A DNA stretch of 64,000 nt, from assembly GCF_900168045.1 (NCBI RefSeq), contig NZ_FUYY01000001.1, positions 496,001 to 560,000 of the forward strand. Direction: 5' to 3'. Each line of letters starts with the position of its first letter. Position 1 is the first letter of the stretch. The position numbers were made by a program, and so were the translations under genes. This DNA is from Salegentibacter holothuriorum. Its GTDB lineage: Bacteria > Bacteroidota > Bacteroidia > Flavobacteriales > Flavobacteriaceae. Positions 24,300 through 33,474 of this stretch are shown piece by piece. The notes beneath the pieces were generated by a model that saw only the letters and a list, made by a program, of their open reading frames with translations, was not told where the DNA came from and did no database searches.

Positions 24300-24431
24300 G
24301 CTATTCGTGTTTGGTTAAATCTGCAGTGTTTTTACACAGAATATGGTAAAAAAATAAAAGGTCTTTGGGTAATAATACAGACTCAACGCAGGGCTAAGAT
24401 CAAGTATATCATGCTTCTATATAAAAATAAG

Positions 24432-24457
24432 ATTCCTCTGGGTTGACCCAGAGGAAT
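24432..24457 (-). terminator. Terminator hairpin for small minus-strand gene
   Basis: ATTCCTCTGGGT and ACCCAGAGGAAT pair perfectly over 12 bp with a 2-base gap. On the minus strand it is followed by CTTATTTTT, 30 bases downstream of the small gene's stop. Confidence 0.75.
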
Positions 24458-24486
24458 TAAAAAATTAGAAGATTATTTTATAGCTT

Positions 24487-24696
24487 CTATTCGAGACCTG
24501 GAATATCTTTCATTTTTCCGTTTTCAGATTTACCTAAAACAATAACTTCTTTGCTCTCTCTATATTCCTCGATTGCCAGTAGTAATTGCTCTTTAGTATC
24601 CCTTCGAATTTTTATTCCGGTTCGTTGGTTTTTATTACGGACTTCAATATAATATCCATCTCTTAAATCTTTAGGTTTCGTGGAAGGTCTTCCCAT
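24487..24696 (-). CDS. Small conserved-looking hypothetical protein
   Basis: 69 residues: GRPSTKPKDLRDGYYIEVRN and RTGIKIRRDTKEQLLLAIEE. Basic N-terminal half and a helical second half; it could be a nucleic-acid-binding accessory protein. It has its own terminator and follows a 450-base gene-free stretch. Confidence 0.6.
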   Translation of the reverse strand: MGRPSTKPKDLRDGYYIEVRNKNQRTGIKIRRDTKEQLLLAIEEYRESKEVIVLGKSENGKMKDIPGLE

Positions 24697-25092
24697 AATT
24701 AATGTTTAAATATACTATAGTGTTTTCTCTAAATATTTCTCTATTTGTCTAGATTAACAAGACAAATCAAAAAAATAAGGAGTGTAATTGTTTTTTTATT
24801 ATTTAATCTCTCCAAATTATTGTTAAAGAATATCATAAGTTGAAATTCTCTTAATTAAAGTTTTTGATTTTTAAAAATTCCAGACTTTCCAGGTTTTTGA
24901 GCCTTGATCTAATCTCATAAATTTCCAGTTGGACAAAATAAGGAAAATAAACTTTAAAACCTACTCTTAATTTATACTTCTAAACGCTAAATATAAGAAT
25001 TATATAAATTGTTCAAAATAATAGAACATCAATAAATATGCCCCACTCATATTTTGACAGATAAACCATATAAAAATAATCTCTCAAAATCC
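24697..25092. other. Gene-free stretch
   Basis: AT-rich DNA with no ORF of note, no repeat family member and no RNA gene that I recognise. The first 40 bases, including TATACTATAG, probably hold the promoter of the small minus-strand gene. Confidence 0.5.
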
Positions 25093-25122
25093 AAAAAGGC
25101 TACCGGTTACCCGATAGCCTTT
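25093..25122 (-). terminator. Terminator for M16 fragment gene
   Basis: AAAGGCTA and TAGCCTTT with a GC-rich loop CCGGTTACCCGA that can pair further; on the minus strand it ends in CCTTTTTGG, 25 bases after the stop. Confidence 0.7.
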
Positions 25123-25146
25123 GGCTAATACAAACCGATTTTAAAG

Positions 25147-26196
25147 TTAATCAGTTGCTTCCTGGTATTTTTCAGGTAATAAAATGAATTGAGAATAATT
25201 AGCTTCTGTTAAATATTCCTTTGCAAGTTCCTGAAGTTCATCTGAATTTAATTCGTCTGCAAAAGCATTAAAATCCGGGATGCTAGAAGGATCAAGGTCA
25301 TACCTATAAGCTTCTTTAAGTTTCATAGACCAGTAACTATTGTAATCTAAACCTTCTTTTCCACTTAAGCGCAAGGCTTCTTTAACCTTATGCAAATCTG
25401 TTTCAGTTACTCCTTCTTTTTTAATCTTATCTAATTCTGCGTGTACCGCTTTAATAAGTTCTTCTACATCATCTGGAGATGTTGTAAAATCTATACTATG
25501 CCGATACCAGTTATAAGGTATTTCACTGGCATATGAAGGGACTCTAACACCGTAAACGCCTCCCCTATTCTCTCTTAATTCTTCATATAGTCTAAGCCTT
25601 ATCACGTGAGACAATGCACTTAGTAAATCTTTTTTTCTAATAGAGAAATCAAATTCACCAGTATATCTAAGATGTACTTCTGCCTTATCTTCCTGGCCCT
25701 TATAAAATGTTTCGTTATTTCCCTGGGTATAACGCAATTTAATGTCTTTGCTTTTTTGCTTTATATTCCCTGACGGTAAGCTAGCAAGATAGGTTTCTAC
25801 ATAAGGTTTTATAGCATCCAGCTCAAAATTTCCAACAATAAAAAAGGTAAAACCTTTGGCAGAAGCAAAACGTTTTTTATAAAAATCGTAAGCTTTATCC
25901 AAATCTAATTCCTCCTTAACTTGTTTTGATTCTACCGGAGTAGCCCTAAGATGATTATCAGTCATTTTGACAGCTATTTTTTTACGGAAATAGCTATATG
26001 GATTAAGTTCATTGTTTTTATATGCTGAAACCCTTCTGTCTTTGAAAACTGAAAAAGCAGCTTCATCTTTATTAGGACTGGTGAAAGAAAGATGTGTCAT
26101 CTTTAACATCGTTTCAAAATCTCTTGTTGAGCTCTCTCCAGAGATTAATTCTTCATAAAAATTGATATAACTTTTAACTGAGGCGGTTTTCCCCAT
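25147..26196 (-). pseudogene. M16 (pitrilysin-type) peptidase, C-terminal part only
   Basis: 349 residues matching the C-terminal half of the long (about 900-residue) zinc peptidases of Bacteroidota: GKTASVKSYINFYEELISGE, then FTSPNKDEAAFSVF, AYDFYKKRFASAKGFTFFIVGN and LRLYEELRENRGGVYGVRVP, ending at a normal C-terminus. The N-terminal half with the HxxEH zinc site is missing and a TAA sits five codons upstream of the ATG. Upstream DNA is repeat-rich, so a deletion through repeats is likely. It could still be made as an inactive-domain protein. Confidence 0.75.
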
Positions 26197-26294
26197 ATTC
26201 AGCTTTCTTATTTATAAGTAAAACTTCTCTGTACCAAGCCCTAAAATTATTTGGAAGAAACACATTTTAGAACTCTATATTTCTTTACTGATGA

Positions 26295-26425
26295 GTCAAA
26301 CCTCGAGGCATTAAATCTCGATTATCGAATAAATTACCTCGTAATAAGACCATGAGGCATTAAATGAGAAAAAAATAGATATAGGGCAGCTTTGAGAGTA
26401 TTTAAATCTCGATTATCGAGTAAAC
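26295..26425. repeat. Cluster of dispersed hairpin repeats
   Basis: CCTCGAGGCATTAAATCTCG followed by ATTATCGAATAAA at 26301-26333, a degenerate copy ATGAGGCATTAAATGAG at 26352-26368, and AATCTCGATTATCGAGTAAA at 26405-26424. CTCGATTATCGAG is a palindrome around one T. Same family as repeats at 39.8, 43.3 and 60.5 kb. Confidence 0.75.
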
Positions 26426-26509
26426 CTCACCCCTAATCTCAAAGCAATTATGATAAAAATTTAGCTAAGCAAACCCTAAGATATTTGAGCCCAAATTATT
26501 AATATTAGG

Positions 26510-26929
26510 TTAGTCCTGATTATTTGCTATTTCTTTATCCATTTCATCCAGTAATTCTACCAAAGTTTCTAATTTTATAGGCTTAACCACGTAATTATTC
26601 ACATTATTAAAATGCCTGGCTTTCTCTCTATCTACCTCGCTTATACTACTGGTAAGAATATAAATAGTGATTTTAGATTCAAGTGGAATTCCTTTAAATT
26701 TTTCTAAAAATTGCCAACCGTCCCAAATAGGCATATTTAAATCTAAAAGAATTAGTTCGGGGAGAATTTCTCCAGCTGTAAAGATAGCCTTAAGCTTGTC
26801 GTAGGCTTCTTTACCGTTCTGGCAAATCATAATATTTTCAATTCTCCCGGTCATTTCCAGATACTTTTTGGAAAGGAAAATATGAATTGGATCATCCTCA
26901 ATTAGGCAAGCTAAATTAATTTTTTTCAT
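26510..26929 (-). CDS. Single-domain response regulator (Rcp1-type)
   Basis: 139 residues, receiver domain only. Acidic pocket IEDD near residues 10-13, phosphoacceptor Asp in LILLDLNMPIWDG (about 62), Thr/Ser in IYILTSS (about 92) and Lys in VVKPIK (about 116). No output domain, so it acts through a protein partner. Overlaps the kinase gene by 14 bases; the pair is an operon. Confidence 0.92.
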   Translation of the reverse strand: MKKINLACLIEDDPIHIFLSKKYLEMTGRIENIMICQNGKEAYDKLKAIFTAGEILPELILLDLNMPIWDGWQFLEKFKGIPLESKITIYILTSSISEVDREKARHFNNVNNYVVKPIKLETLVELLDEMDKEIANNQD

Positions 26930-28973
26930 AAGGTAATTTTACTGTAAATTTTGTTCCTACATCTACTTTACTTTCCACTTCAATCTTACCATCCATAGTT
27001 TCAACTTGATTTTTGGTAAGAAATAAGCCAATTCCGCGTGCATCTTTGTGATCATGAAAGGTTTTGTACATTTTAAAAAGACGATCTCCATGCAAATTCA
27101 AATCTATTCCTAAGCCATTATCTTCAAAAGTAATATTAATTGTTTGAGCAATATGGTCTTTCTTAGCCTCTATATGAATATAGCTTTCCCTATTTGCCGA
27201 TTTATATTTAATCCCATTGGTGATAAAATTAATAACAATACTCTCAATGTAAGATCTTAAACCATAAATCTCAAGATCTTCGGGAATATTTGCTTGAATG
27301 CATACATTTTCTGACTCCAATTGTGCATAAACACTCTCAATCATTCTTGAAACTGTGGTTTTTAAATTCACCAACTGAAAATTTTGTTGGCCAGATATAT
27401 TAACCTCTACAATTTCATTTAAATCCTGTATAGTTGTGTCTAAATTTCTAGAAGCATTTTTTAAATGTTTAAAAGATTCATCTTCATTAAGCGACTTATG
27501 TGAATCCAGAAGAAATTCTAACAATAAAGAAATACCACTGGAGTGCGATCTTAAATTATGTGAAACAATATGGGCGAAATTTTTAAGTCTTTCATTTTGA
27601 TTTTCCGTAATATTAAGAAGCTTTTGAATACGTCCAAGTCTTTCCTCCTTTACCTTTTCTTCTTGTTTTCTTTCAGAAATATCTTCTACGAAGCTCCAAA
27701 TTCTTTTTTTTCCAGTTGCATCATAAGTTAGCACACCCTTTAACAAAACTGGATATCTGGTTCCATCACTTTTAATATATTCTTTTTCATAAGGACCATA
27801 AAATCCAACTTTGTCCAATTGCTTTATTTGTTCTGCCTCAGAATTTGCATATTCTTCTGGAGTAAGATCCCAATAACTCAAATTTATAAACTCTTTTTTA
27901 CTATACCCGGTAGGCGCTACTAATTTTGAATTAACCTCTAAAAATTTACCGGTTTCATAATCGTTTAAAGCAATCCCAAGTGGAGAAAGTTGATATAATG
28001 CATCTAATAAATTTTGGCGATATAAGGTTTCAAATTCTTTTTCTTTTTTTATGGTAACATCTTGATGTAAGCCATACATCTTGATGGGCTTATTCTTTCT
28101 CCCCCAGGTAAAAACTTTTCCCTGACTGGAAATCCATATCCATTTGCCGGTTTGATGCTTAAATCGGAATTCACAACTAAATATCTTTTCATCACCATTA
28201 AAGTGATCTTTAAGTCTTTGCTGCACCATTCCTATATCTTCTGGATGTACAAGGCTTTCCCAGTATTCTATTCCCTTACCTTTAAAGTAAGCTTGCTCGT
28301 ATCCCGAAAGTTTTTGCCATACATTGTTAAACACCAGTTTATCTTTTTTAATGCTCCATTCAAAAGTTGCAGTCTCTGTGCCTTCGGTGACGTACTGGTA
28401 TTTCTTCCGCTCCTGGATTAAATTATCATTTAATCGCTCCAACTCTACTGTTTTACGCTTTAATTCTAAAGATTTCATTACTTGCTCAGAAAGCTTTTTA
28501 AGCCTTTCCTGTTGTAAACTTGATAATTTGCCAGGTTTGCTATCTACAGCACACAAAGTTCCCACGGCAAACCCCTTCTCGTTAATAAGAGGAACTCCAG
28601 AATAAAAAATTACGGGATTCTCACCTTTTACGAAAGAGTTGTTCTTAAATCGTTCATCCTCTCTGGCATCTTCAACAATAGTTACTCCATTTAAGTTTGC
28701 AATTGTATGATTACAAAAAGTAAATTCCCTTGGGAACTCTCGTACCTCCAACTCCATCCCATGAGAGGCTTTAATCCATTGGGTATCTTGGGCTATTAGT
28801 GAAACCAGGGCACTTTTGGTTTTACAAATTTCAGCCGCCATAGAACTAAGAAAGTTTAAATCTTCTTCATTAATATTTGTAGATAAATTATATCGGCTTA
28901 CTTCTTTAACACGTTGGGGATCGCAATTAAATAAAATATTTGTACTCATAGAGATTGTAGGATTTGGAGGCAA
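26916..28973 (-). CDS. GAF-PAS-PAS sensor histidine kinase
   Basis: 685 residues, no membrane segment, so cytoplasmic. GAF domain about 25-170 (TKSALVSLIAQDTQWIK, FPREFTFCNHTI, GTLCAVDSKPG), PAS domains about 195-310 and 320-440 with PAC-like ends (YGLHQDVTIKKEKEF, WSFVEDISERKQEEK), H-box FAHIVSHNLRSHSSGI with the His near 470, N-box NFITNGIKYKS, G1 DNGLGIDLN and G2 GIGLFLTKNQVE. The SHNLRS-type box is typical of Bacteroidota light/redox-type kinases. The signal cannot be told from sequence. Confidence 0.92.
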   Translation of the reverse strand: MPPNPTISMSTNILFNCDPQRVKEVSRYNLSTNINEEDLNFLSSMAAEICKTKSALVSLIAQDTQWIKASHGMELEVREFPREFTFCNHTIANLNGVTIVEDAREDERFKNNSFVKGENPVIFYSGVPLINEKGFAVGTLCAVDSKPGKLSSLQQERLKKLSEQVMKSLELKRKTVELERLNDNLIQERKKYQYVTEGTETATFEWSIKKDKLVFNNVWQKLSGYEQAYFKGKGIEYWESLVHPEDIGMVQQRLKDHFNGDEKIFSCEFRFKHQTGKWIWISSQGKVFTWGRKNKPIKMYGLHQDVTIKKEKEFETLYRQNLLDALYQLSPLGIALNDYETGKFLEVNSKLVAPTGYSKKEFINLSYWDLTPEEYANSEAEQIKQLDKVGFYGPYEKEYIKSDGTRYPVLLKGVLTYDATGKKRIWSFVEDISERKQEEKVKEERLGRIQKLLNITENQNERLKNFAHIVSHNLRSHSSGISLLLEFLLDSHKSLNEDESFKHLKNASRNLDTTIQDLNEIVEVNISGQQNFQLVNLKTTVSRMIESVYAQLESENVCIQANIPEDLEIYGLRSYIESIVINFITNGIKYKSANRESYIHIEAKKDHIAQTINITFEDNGLGIDLNLHGDRLFKMYKTFHDHKDARGIGLFLTKNQVETMDGKIEVESKVDVGTKFTVKLPYEKN

Positions 28974-29376
28974 TAATATATTAATATAAAATAAGTTCTA
29001 AAAATAAACAGTTTCTAATTATTAACAGAATAAATAAACCTTAAGTGTTTTTTAATAATCAATTTAGATTTTCTCTACTATAACAATTTAGCCATCAATC
29101 TAATAGCTTAACCACTTTTTTAAAATTTAATTAAATAGACTTGTTCTTCTAAAAATCATCTGTAATAATTCTATTACGCTTCACATTAAAAGAATGACTT
29201 TAGCTTATTAATGCTTCAAAATTGAAAAAACAATAAACTACTTCTAGCCCAAACTTCAAAATAGTTAAATATCGATTATCCTATAAATTATCTTTCAACA
29301 AGGTTTATGGGCAATAAAAAACAATCTTCAGCAATACTAGCTTAATACAGCGTAAAAATGATATATACTAAGGCAT
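28974..29376. other. Gene-free stretch between kinase and TPR gene
   Basis: About 400 AT-rich bases. Near 29242-29325 there is a weak, decayed relative of the dispersed repeat (CTAGCCCAAAC, AAATATCGATTATCCTATAAA). The kinase promoter should lie at the left end. Nothing else seen. Confidence 0.45.
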
Positions 29377-29404
29377 AAAAAAACCACCGGAGAACCGGTG
29401 GTTT
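29377..29404 (-). terminator. Terminator of gyrA-TPR unit
   Basis: AAACCACCGG and CCGGTGGTTT form a perfect 10-bp stem around AGAA, with a T-run on the minus strand, 25 bases after the TPR gene. Confidence 0.9.
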
Positions 29405-29428
29405 ATAGATATTTTATTTAGAGTTTTA

Positions 29429-30670
29429 TTACTCCAATCTAGCTTTAAGTGTTGCAGCCTTATCTTCTTCACCCAATTGGTTGTAGATATTAATAGCTGT
29501 TCTTATCACATTTACGTTTTCTGGATCTGCCTCAATTACTTTTTCAAGATATGGAACAGCTTGTTTGTAAATCTCCTCACGTTCTGCTTCAAGTTCTTCA
29601 TAACGCTTGTTATCTTCCTTACTCATTCCAAGCCCATTCATTTCATCAATAATACCACGCTCTTTTGCGAGGATAGCAACAACTATATTCATTCTTGCAT
29701 TGGTCATCTCTGGATCAATTTCAAGGGCTTTCTTATAATACTCAATAGCTTTTTCATTATCTCCTAATTCAGCTGCAGTTACACCAAGGTTGTAATATAT
29801 ATTTGGGTCGTTAGGGTTTTTCTTCACCATTTCCTGCATCAACTCATTATACTTCTCTTTATCACCCATTCGGTAATAAACATCAGCTTCAGCTTGCAAT
29901 AATGCTACATTGTCAGGGTTTTCATCTTTAGCATCTTTAATCGCATCAATCGCTTTCTTGTCTTCACCTTCCTGGATATAGATTAAAGCAATGTTTTTAG
30001 CAATCTCTCCTTTCTTAGAAGGAATTTTACGATCCTCTGGATTTTCATACTCTCCCGTCTTAAGCATTATTTCTCTCTGCTCTTTAGTACTCATTATCTC
30101 TTCTTCACCAGTTTCTACATTGGTGGCAAGATATTCTACACCAGAACCATCAAAACCTAATTCCTTTAGATCTTTATAATATTCTAATGCTGTAGTATAG
30201 TCCTGTGCATTTAAAGAGTTAGCGGCAGCATAATACAAATAAAGTGTATCTTGCTTATTTAATTGATAGCTATAGTAAAGCTTGTCTGATGCGCCTTTAT
30301 AATCTTCTGTGTTTTGATCATTAATAGCACTTTGTACTAATGCATTTCTAACCTGATCAAATCCCTGCACAGCTTCATCTTCGTTACCTAAATCTTGGGC
30401 TTTCTTAAAAGCTTCAGCAGCGACTTCCAGGTCTTCAAGAGAAGCATTTTCTCCACTTCCCAGATATGCCTGACCTTTATAAAGATAGAATCTCTCTGTC
30501 CACTTTTCATTAGCTTCAGAAAGCATAGATTCAGCGGTTTGTAATTGAGTTTTAGCTTCTGCGTATTTGCCATCTTCTACGGCATCTCCCGCATCTCTAA
30601 TTTCACTTTTTTGTGCGACGGCAGCCATCGATAATAATGACAAGGCTACAGTAAAAATATTAGTTTTCAT
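29429..30670 (-). CDS. Exported tetratricopeptide-repeat protein
   Basis: 413 residues. Signal peptide ends AAVAQ (about 1-20). TPR units occur throughout, the clearest being IYYNLGVTAAELGDNEKAIEYYKKALEIDP near 290-320, and AIKDAKDENPDNVALLQAEA and VIEADPENVNVIRTAINIYN around it. It follows gyrA by 22 bases on the same strand and shares its terminator, an arrangement often seen in Flavobacteriia. Likely a periplasmic scaffold. Confidence 0.9.
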   Translation of the reverse strand: MKTNIFTVALSLLSMAAVAQKSEIRDAGDAVEDGKYAEAKTQLQTAESMLSEANEKWTERFYLYKGQAYLGSGENASLEDLEVAAEAFKKAQDLGNEDEAVQGFDQVRNALVQSAINDQNTEDYKGASDKLYYSYQLNKQDTLYLYYAAANSLNAQDYTTALEYYKDLKELGFDGSGVEYLATNVETGEEEIMSTKEQREIMLKTGEYENPEDRKIPSKKGEIAKNIALIYIQEGEDKKAIDAIKDAKDENPDNVALLQAEADVYYRMGDKEKYNELMQEMVKKNPNDPNIYYNLGVTAAELGDNEKAIEYYKKALEIDPEMTNARMNIVVAILAKERGIIDEMNGLGMSKEDNKRYEELEAEREEIYKQAVPYLEKVIEADPENVNVIRTAINIYNQLGEEDKAATLKARLE

Positions 30671-30692
30671 CTTGTTTTGGTTTTTATTTTAG

Positions 30693-33224
30693 TTATTCTT
30701 CACTATCGTCTACAATAGTTGTGCCATTAGGGTTTTCCTCAGCATCTTCAACCTTTTCCGGGGCATCCATGAGCTCTACATCATCTTCATCATGCATTAC
30801 TTTTGCTACTGCTGCAATGGCATCATTCCCTTTAAGATTAATTAATCTAACCCCTTGAGTTGCACGCCCCATAACTCTAAGGTTAGAAACTTCCATTCTT
30901 ATTACAATTCCAGATTTGTTGATAATCATAATATCTTCCTCATCTGATACATTTTTAATCGCGACAAGACTTCCGGTTTTTTCGGTAATAGATATTGTTT
31001 TAACTCCTTTTCCGCCACGGTTTGTGATTCTATAGTCTTCAAGACTTGATCTTTTTCCGTATCCATTTTCAGAGACTACTAAAATATCAGAATTAAAATC
31101 TTCAACCGAAATCATTCCTACCACTTCGTCTTTATCATCGGCAAGGGTAATCCCTCTTACACCTGAAGCGTTTCTTCCCATTGGCCTGGTTTTTCCTTCT
31201 TCAAACCTAATGGCTTTACCACTTCTTACCGCAAGCATAACCTGGCTATCACCGTTGGTTAACTTTGCTTCAAGTAATTCATCATCTTCCTTAATAGTAA
31301 TAGCATTTATACCATTAGTTCTGGGTCTTGAATATTGCTCTAAAGAAGTTTTCTTCACCTGGCCTTTTTTGGTGGCCATAATCACATAATGTTTATTAAT
31401 GTACTCTTCATCTTTAAGATCTTGTGTACATATAAATGCTTTTACGCGATCATCTGGATCTATATTAATAAGGTTTTGGATGGCTCTACCTTTAGAAGCT
31501 TTACTACCTTCCGGAATTTCGTAAACCCGCATCCAGAAACATTTCCCTTTTTGAGTAAAGAACAACATATACTGATGGTTGGTTCCCGCAAAAAGGTATT
31601 CAAGGAAATCTTCATTTCTTGTATTGGAACCTTTTTGACCAACTCCTCCTCTATTTTGGGTTTTGTATTCGTTTAGTGAAGTCCTTTTAATATAACCAGC
31701 GTGAGATATGGTAATTACCACTTGCTCATCTGGAATCATATCTTCTATACTTAAATCACCACCCGAATATTCAATGGTAGAACGTCTTTCGTCTCCGTAT
31801 TTCTCTTTAATCTCAAGAAGTTCATCCTTAATAACCTGCATTCTTCGTTCCTTTCTTGCAAGGATATCTTTAAGATCTTCTATAGTTGCCATTATCTCGT
31901 CATACTCAGCACGCAGTTTGTCCTGCTCAAGTCCTGTAAGCTGGCGTAATCGCATTTCTACAATGGCCTTTGCCTGAATTTCAGTAAGCTCAAAACGTTC
32001 TATTAACTTGTTTCGGGCTTCTTCTGCATTACTTGAAGAACGAATTAATGCAATAACTTCATCTATATTATCTGAAGCGATAATTAAACCTTCCAGGATA
32101 TGAGCGCGATCTTCAGCCTTTTTAAGCTCATATTCTGTTCTCCTTACTACAACTTCGTGCCTGTGCTCAATAAAATGATAAATGATATCCTTTAAATTAA
32201 GCATCTCTGGTCTTCCTTTTACCAGCGCAATATTATTTACACTAAAAGAAGTTTGTAAAGCTGTATGTTTATAAAGGGTATTTAAAACGATATTCGGAAT
32301 TGCATCTCGTTTCAATTGATAAACGATACGCATTCCATTTCTATCAGATTCATCTCTAATAAGACTAATCCCTTCAATTTTCTTTTCGTTAACAAGATCT
32401 GCAGTTTTCTTGATCATATCTGCCTTGTTCACCTGGTAAGGGATTTCGGTAACCACGAGAAACTCTTTTCCGTTGATCTCTTCTAAGGATGATTTAGCAC
32501 GCATAACAATACGGCCTCTTCCTGTTTTAAAAGCTTCTCGAACTCCATCGTAACCGTAAATTATTCCTCCGGTTGGAAAATCGGGAGCTTTAATATGCTC
32601 CATAAGCTCTTCAATCTCGATATCGTGATTATCTATATAAGCAACAGTGCCATCAATTACTTCAGAAATATTATGGGGAGCCATGTTAGTTGCCATACCT
32701 ACCGCGATACCACTGGCACCATTTACAAGAAGGTTGGGAATACGTGTTGGAAGCACTACGGGCTCATTTAAGGAATCATCAAAGTTTAGCTGAGTATCTA
32801 CCGTCTCCTTGTCGATATCAGCAAGCATATCTTCACTAATTTTACGCATCCTGGCCTCGGTATAACGCATCGCTGCCGGACTATCACCATCTACAGATCC
32901 AAAGTTACCCTGGCCATCAACAAGCATGTACCTCATACTCCAATGCTGGGCCATTCTAACCATGGTATCATAAACCGAAGAATCTCCGTGCGGGTGAAAC
33001 TTACCTAATACTTCCCCAACAATCCTGGCAGATTTTTTATACGAACGGTTGGAAAGTACCCCAAGTTCATACATTCCATATAAAACCCGGCGATGCACCG
33101 GCTTTAAGCCGTCACGAACATCTGGTAAAGCACGTGACACAATGACCGACATTGAATAATCAATGTAAGCCGATTTCATTTCATCTTCAATATTTATAGG
33201 AATAAGCTTTTCTCCTTCAGCCAT
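30693..33224 (-). CDS. gyrA: DNA gyrase subunit A
   Basis: 843 residues, usual length. DNA breakage-reunion domain about 1-500 with the active Tyr121 in [10 protein letters not shown], the quinolone-region [15 protein letters not shown] with S82 and D86 (equivalents of E. coli S83 and D87, both in the sensitive form), and the GyrA-box [11 protein letters not shown] in the C-terminal beta-pinwheel. Acidic tail ([18 protein letters not shown]). It acts with GyrB, not in the window, to supercoil DNA. Confidence 0.98.
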   Translation of the reverse strand: MAEGEKLIPINIEDEMKSAYIDYSMSVIVSRALPDVRDGLKPVHRRVLYGMYELGVLSNRSYKKSARIVGEVLGKFHPHGDSSVYDTMVRMAQHWSMRYMLVDGQGNFGSVDGDSPAAMRYTEARMRKISEDMLADIDKETVDTQLNFDDSLNEPVVLPTRIPNLLVNGASGIAVGMATNMAPHNISEVIDGTVAYIDNHDIEIEELMEHIKAPDFPTGGIIYGYDGVREAFKTGRGRIVMRAKSSLEEINGKEFLVVTEIPYQVNKADMIKKTADLVNEKKIEGISLIRDESDRNGMRIVYQLKRDAIPNIVLNTLYKHTALQTSFSVNNIALVKGRPEMLNLKDIIYHFIEHRHEVVVRRTEYELKKAEDRAHILEGLIIASDNIDEVIALIRSSSNAEEARNKLIERFELTEIQAKAIVEMRLRQLTGLEQDKLRAEYDEIMATIEDLKDILARKERRMQVIKDELLEIKEKYGDERRSTIEYSGGDLSIEDMIPDEQVVITISHAGYIKRTSLNEYKTQNRGGVGQKGSNTRNEDFLEYLFAGTNHQYMLFFTQKGKCFWMRVYEIPEGSKASKGRAIQNLINIDPDDRVKAFICTQDLKDEEYINKHYVIMATKKGQVKKTSLEQYSRPRTNGINAITIKEDDELLEAKLTNGDSQVMLAVRSGKAIRFEEGKTRPMGRNASGVRGITLADDKDEVVGMISVEDFNSDILVVSENGYGKRSSLEDYRITNRGGKGVKTISITEKTGSLVAIKNVSDEEDIMIINKSGIVIRMEVSNLRVMGRATQGVRLINLKGNDAIAAVAKVMHDEDDVELMDAPEKVEDAEENPNGTTIVDDSEE

Positions 33225-33474
33225 ATTGTAAAGTTTATTTTAGTTCTAAAATCTAACGTGCCAATTTACGTATTTTATAGAAGCCGAAGCCCTATTTGGC
33301 GTATTGTTTAACCAGATTTTATTAACAAAAAATTAGTGTGCTATCGTTAATAAGTTCCTTATTTTACCCTTTGATTATTGAAAGTAATTTTGTCAATTAG
33401 CTAATATCATAGGATTAGGTACAATTTTTGAAAGTTTAGTACTGAATAAATCATAGAGAGAAAGGAAGATAAAG

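Noticed and set aside
33225-33474. Replication origin or DnaA-box cluster near gyrA
   Set aside because: No repeated TTATCCACA-type boxes were seen in the gyrA-clpC gap; the space is accounted for by divergent promoters.
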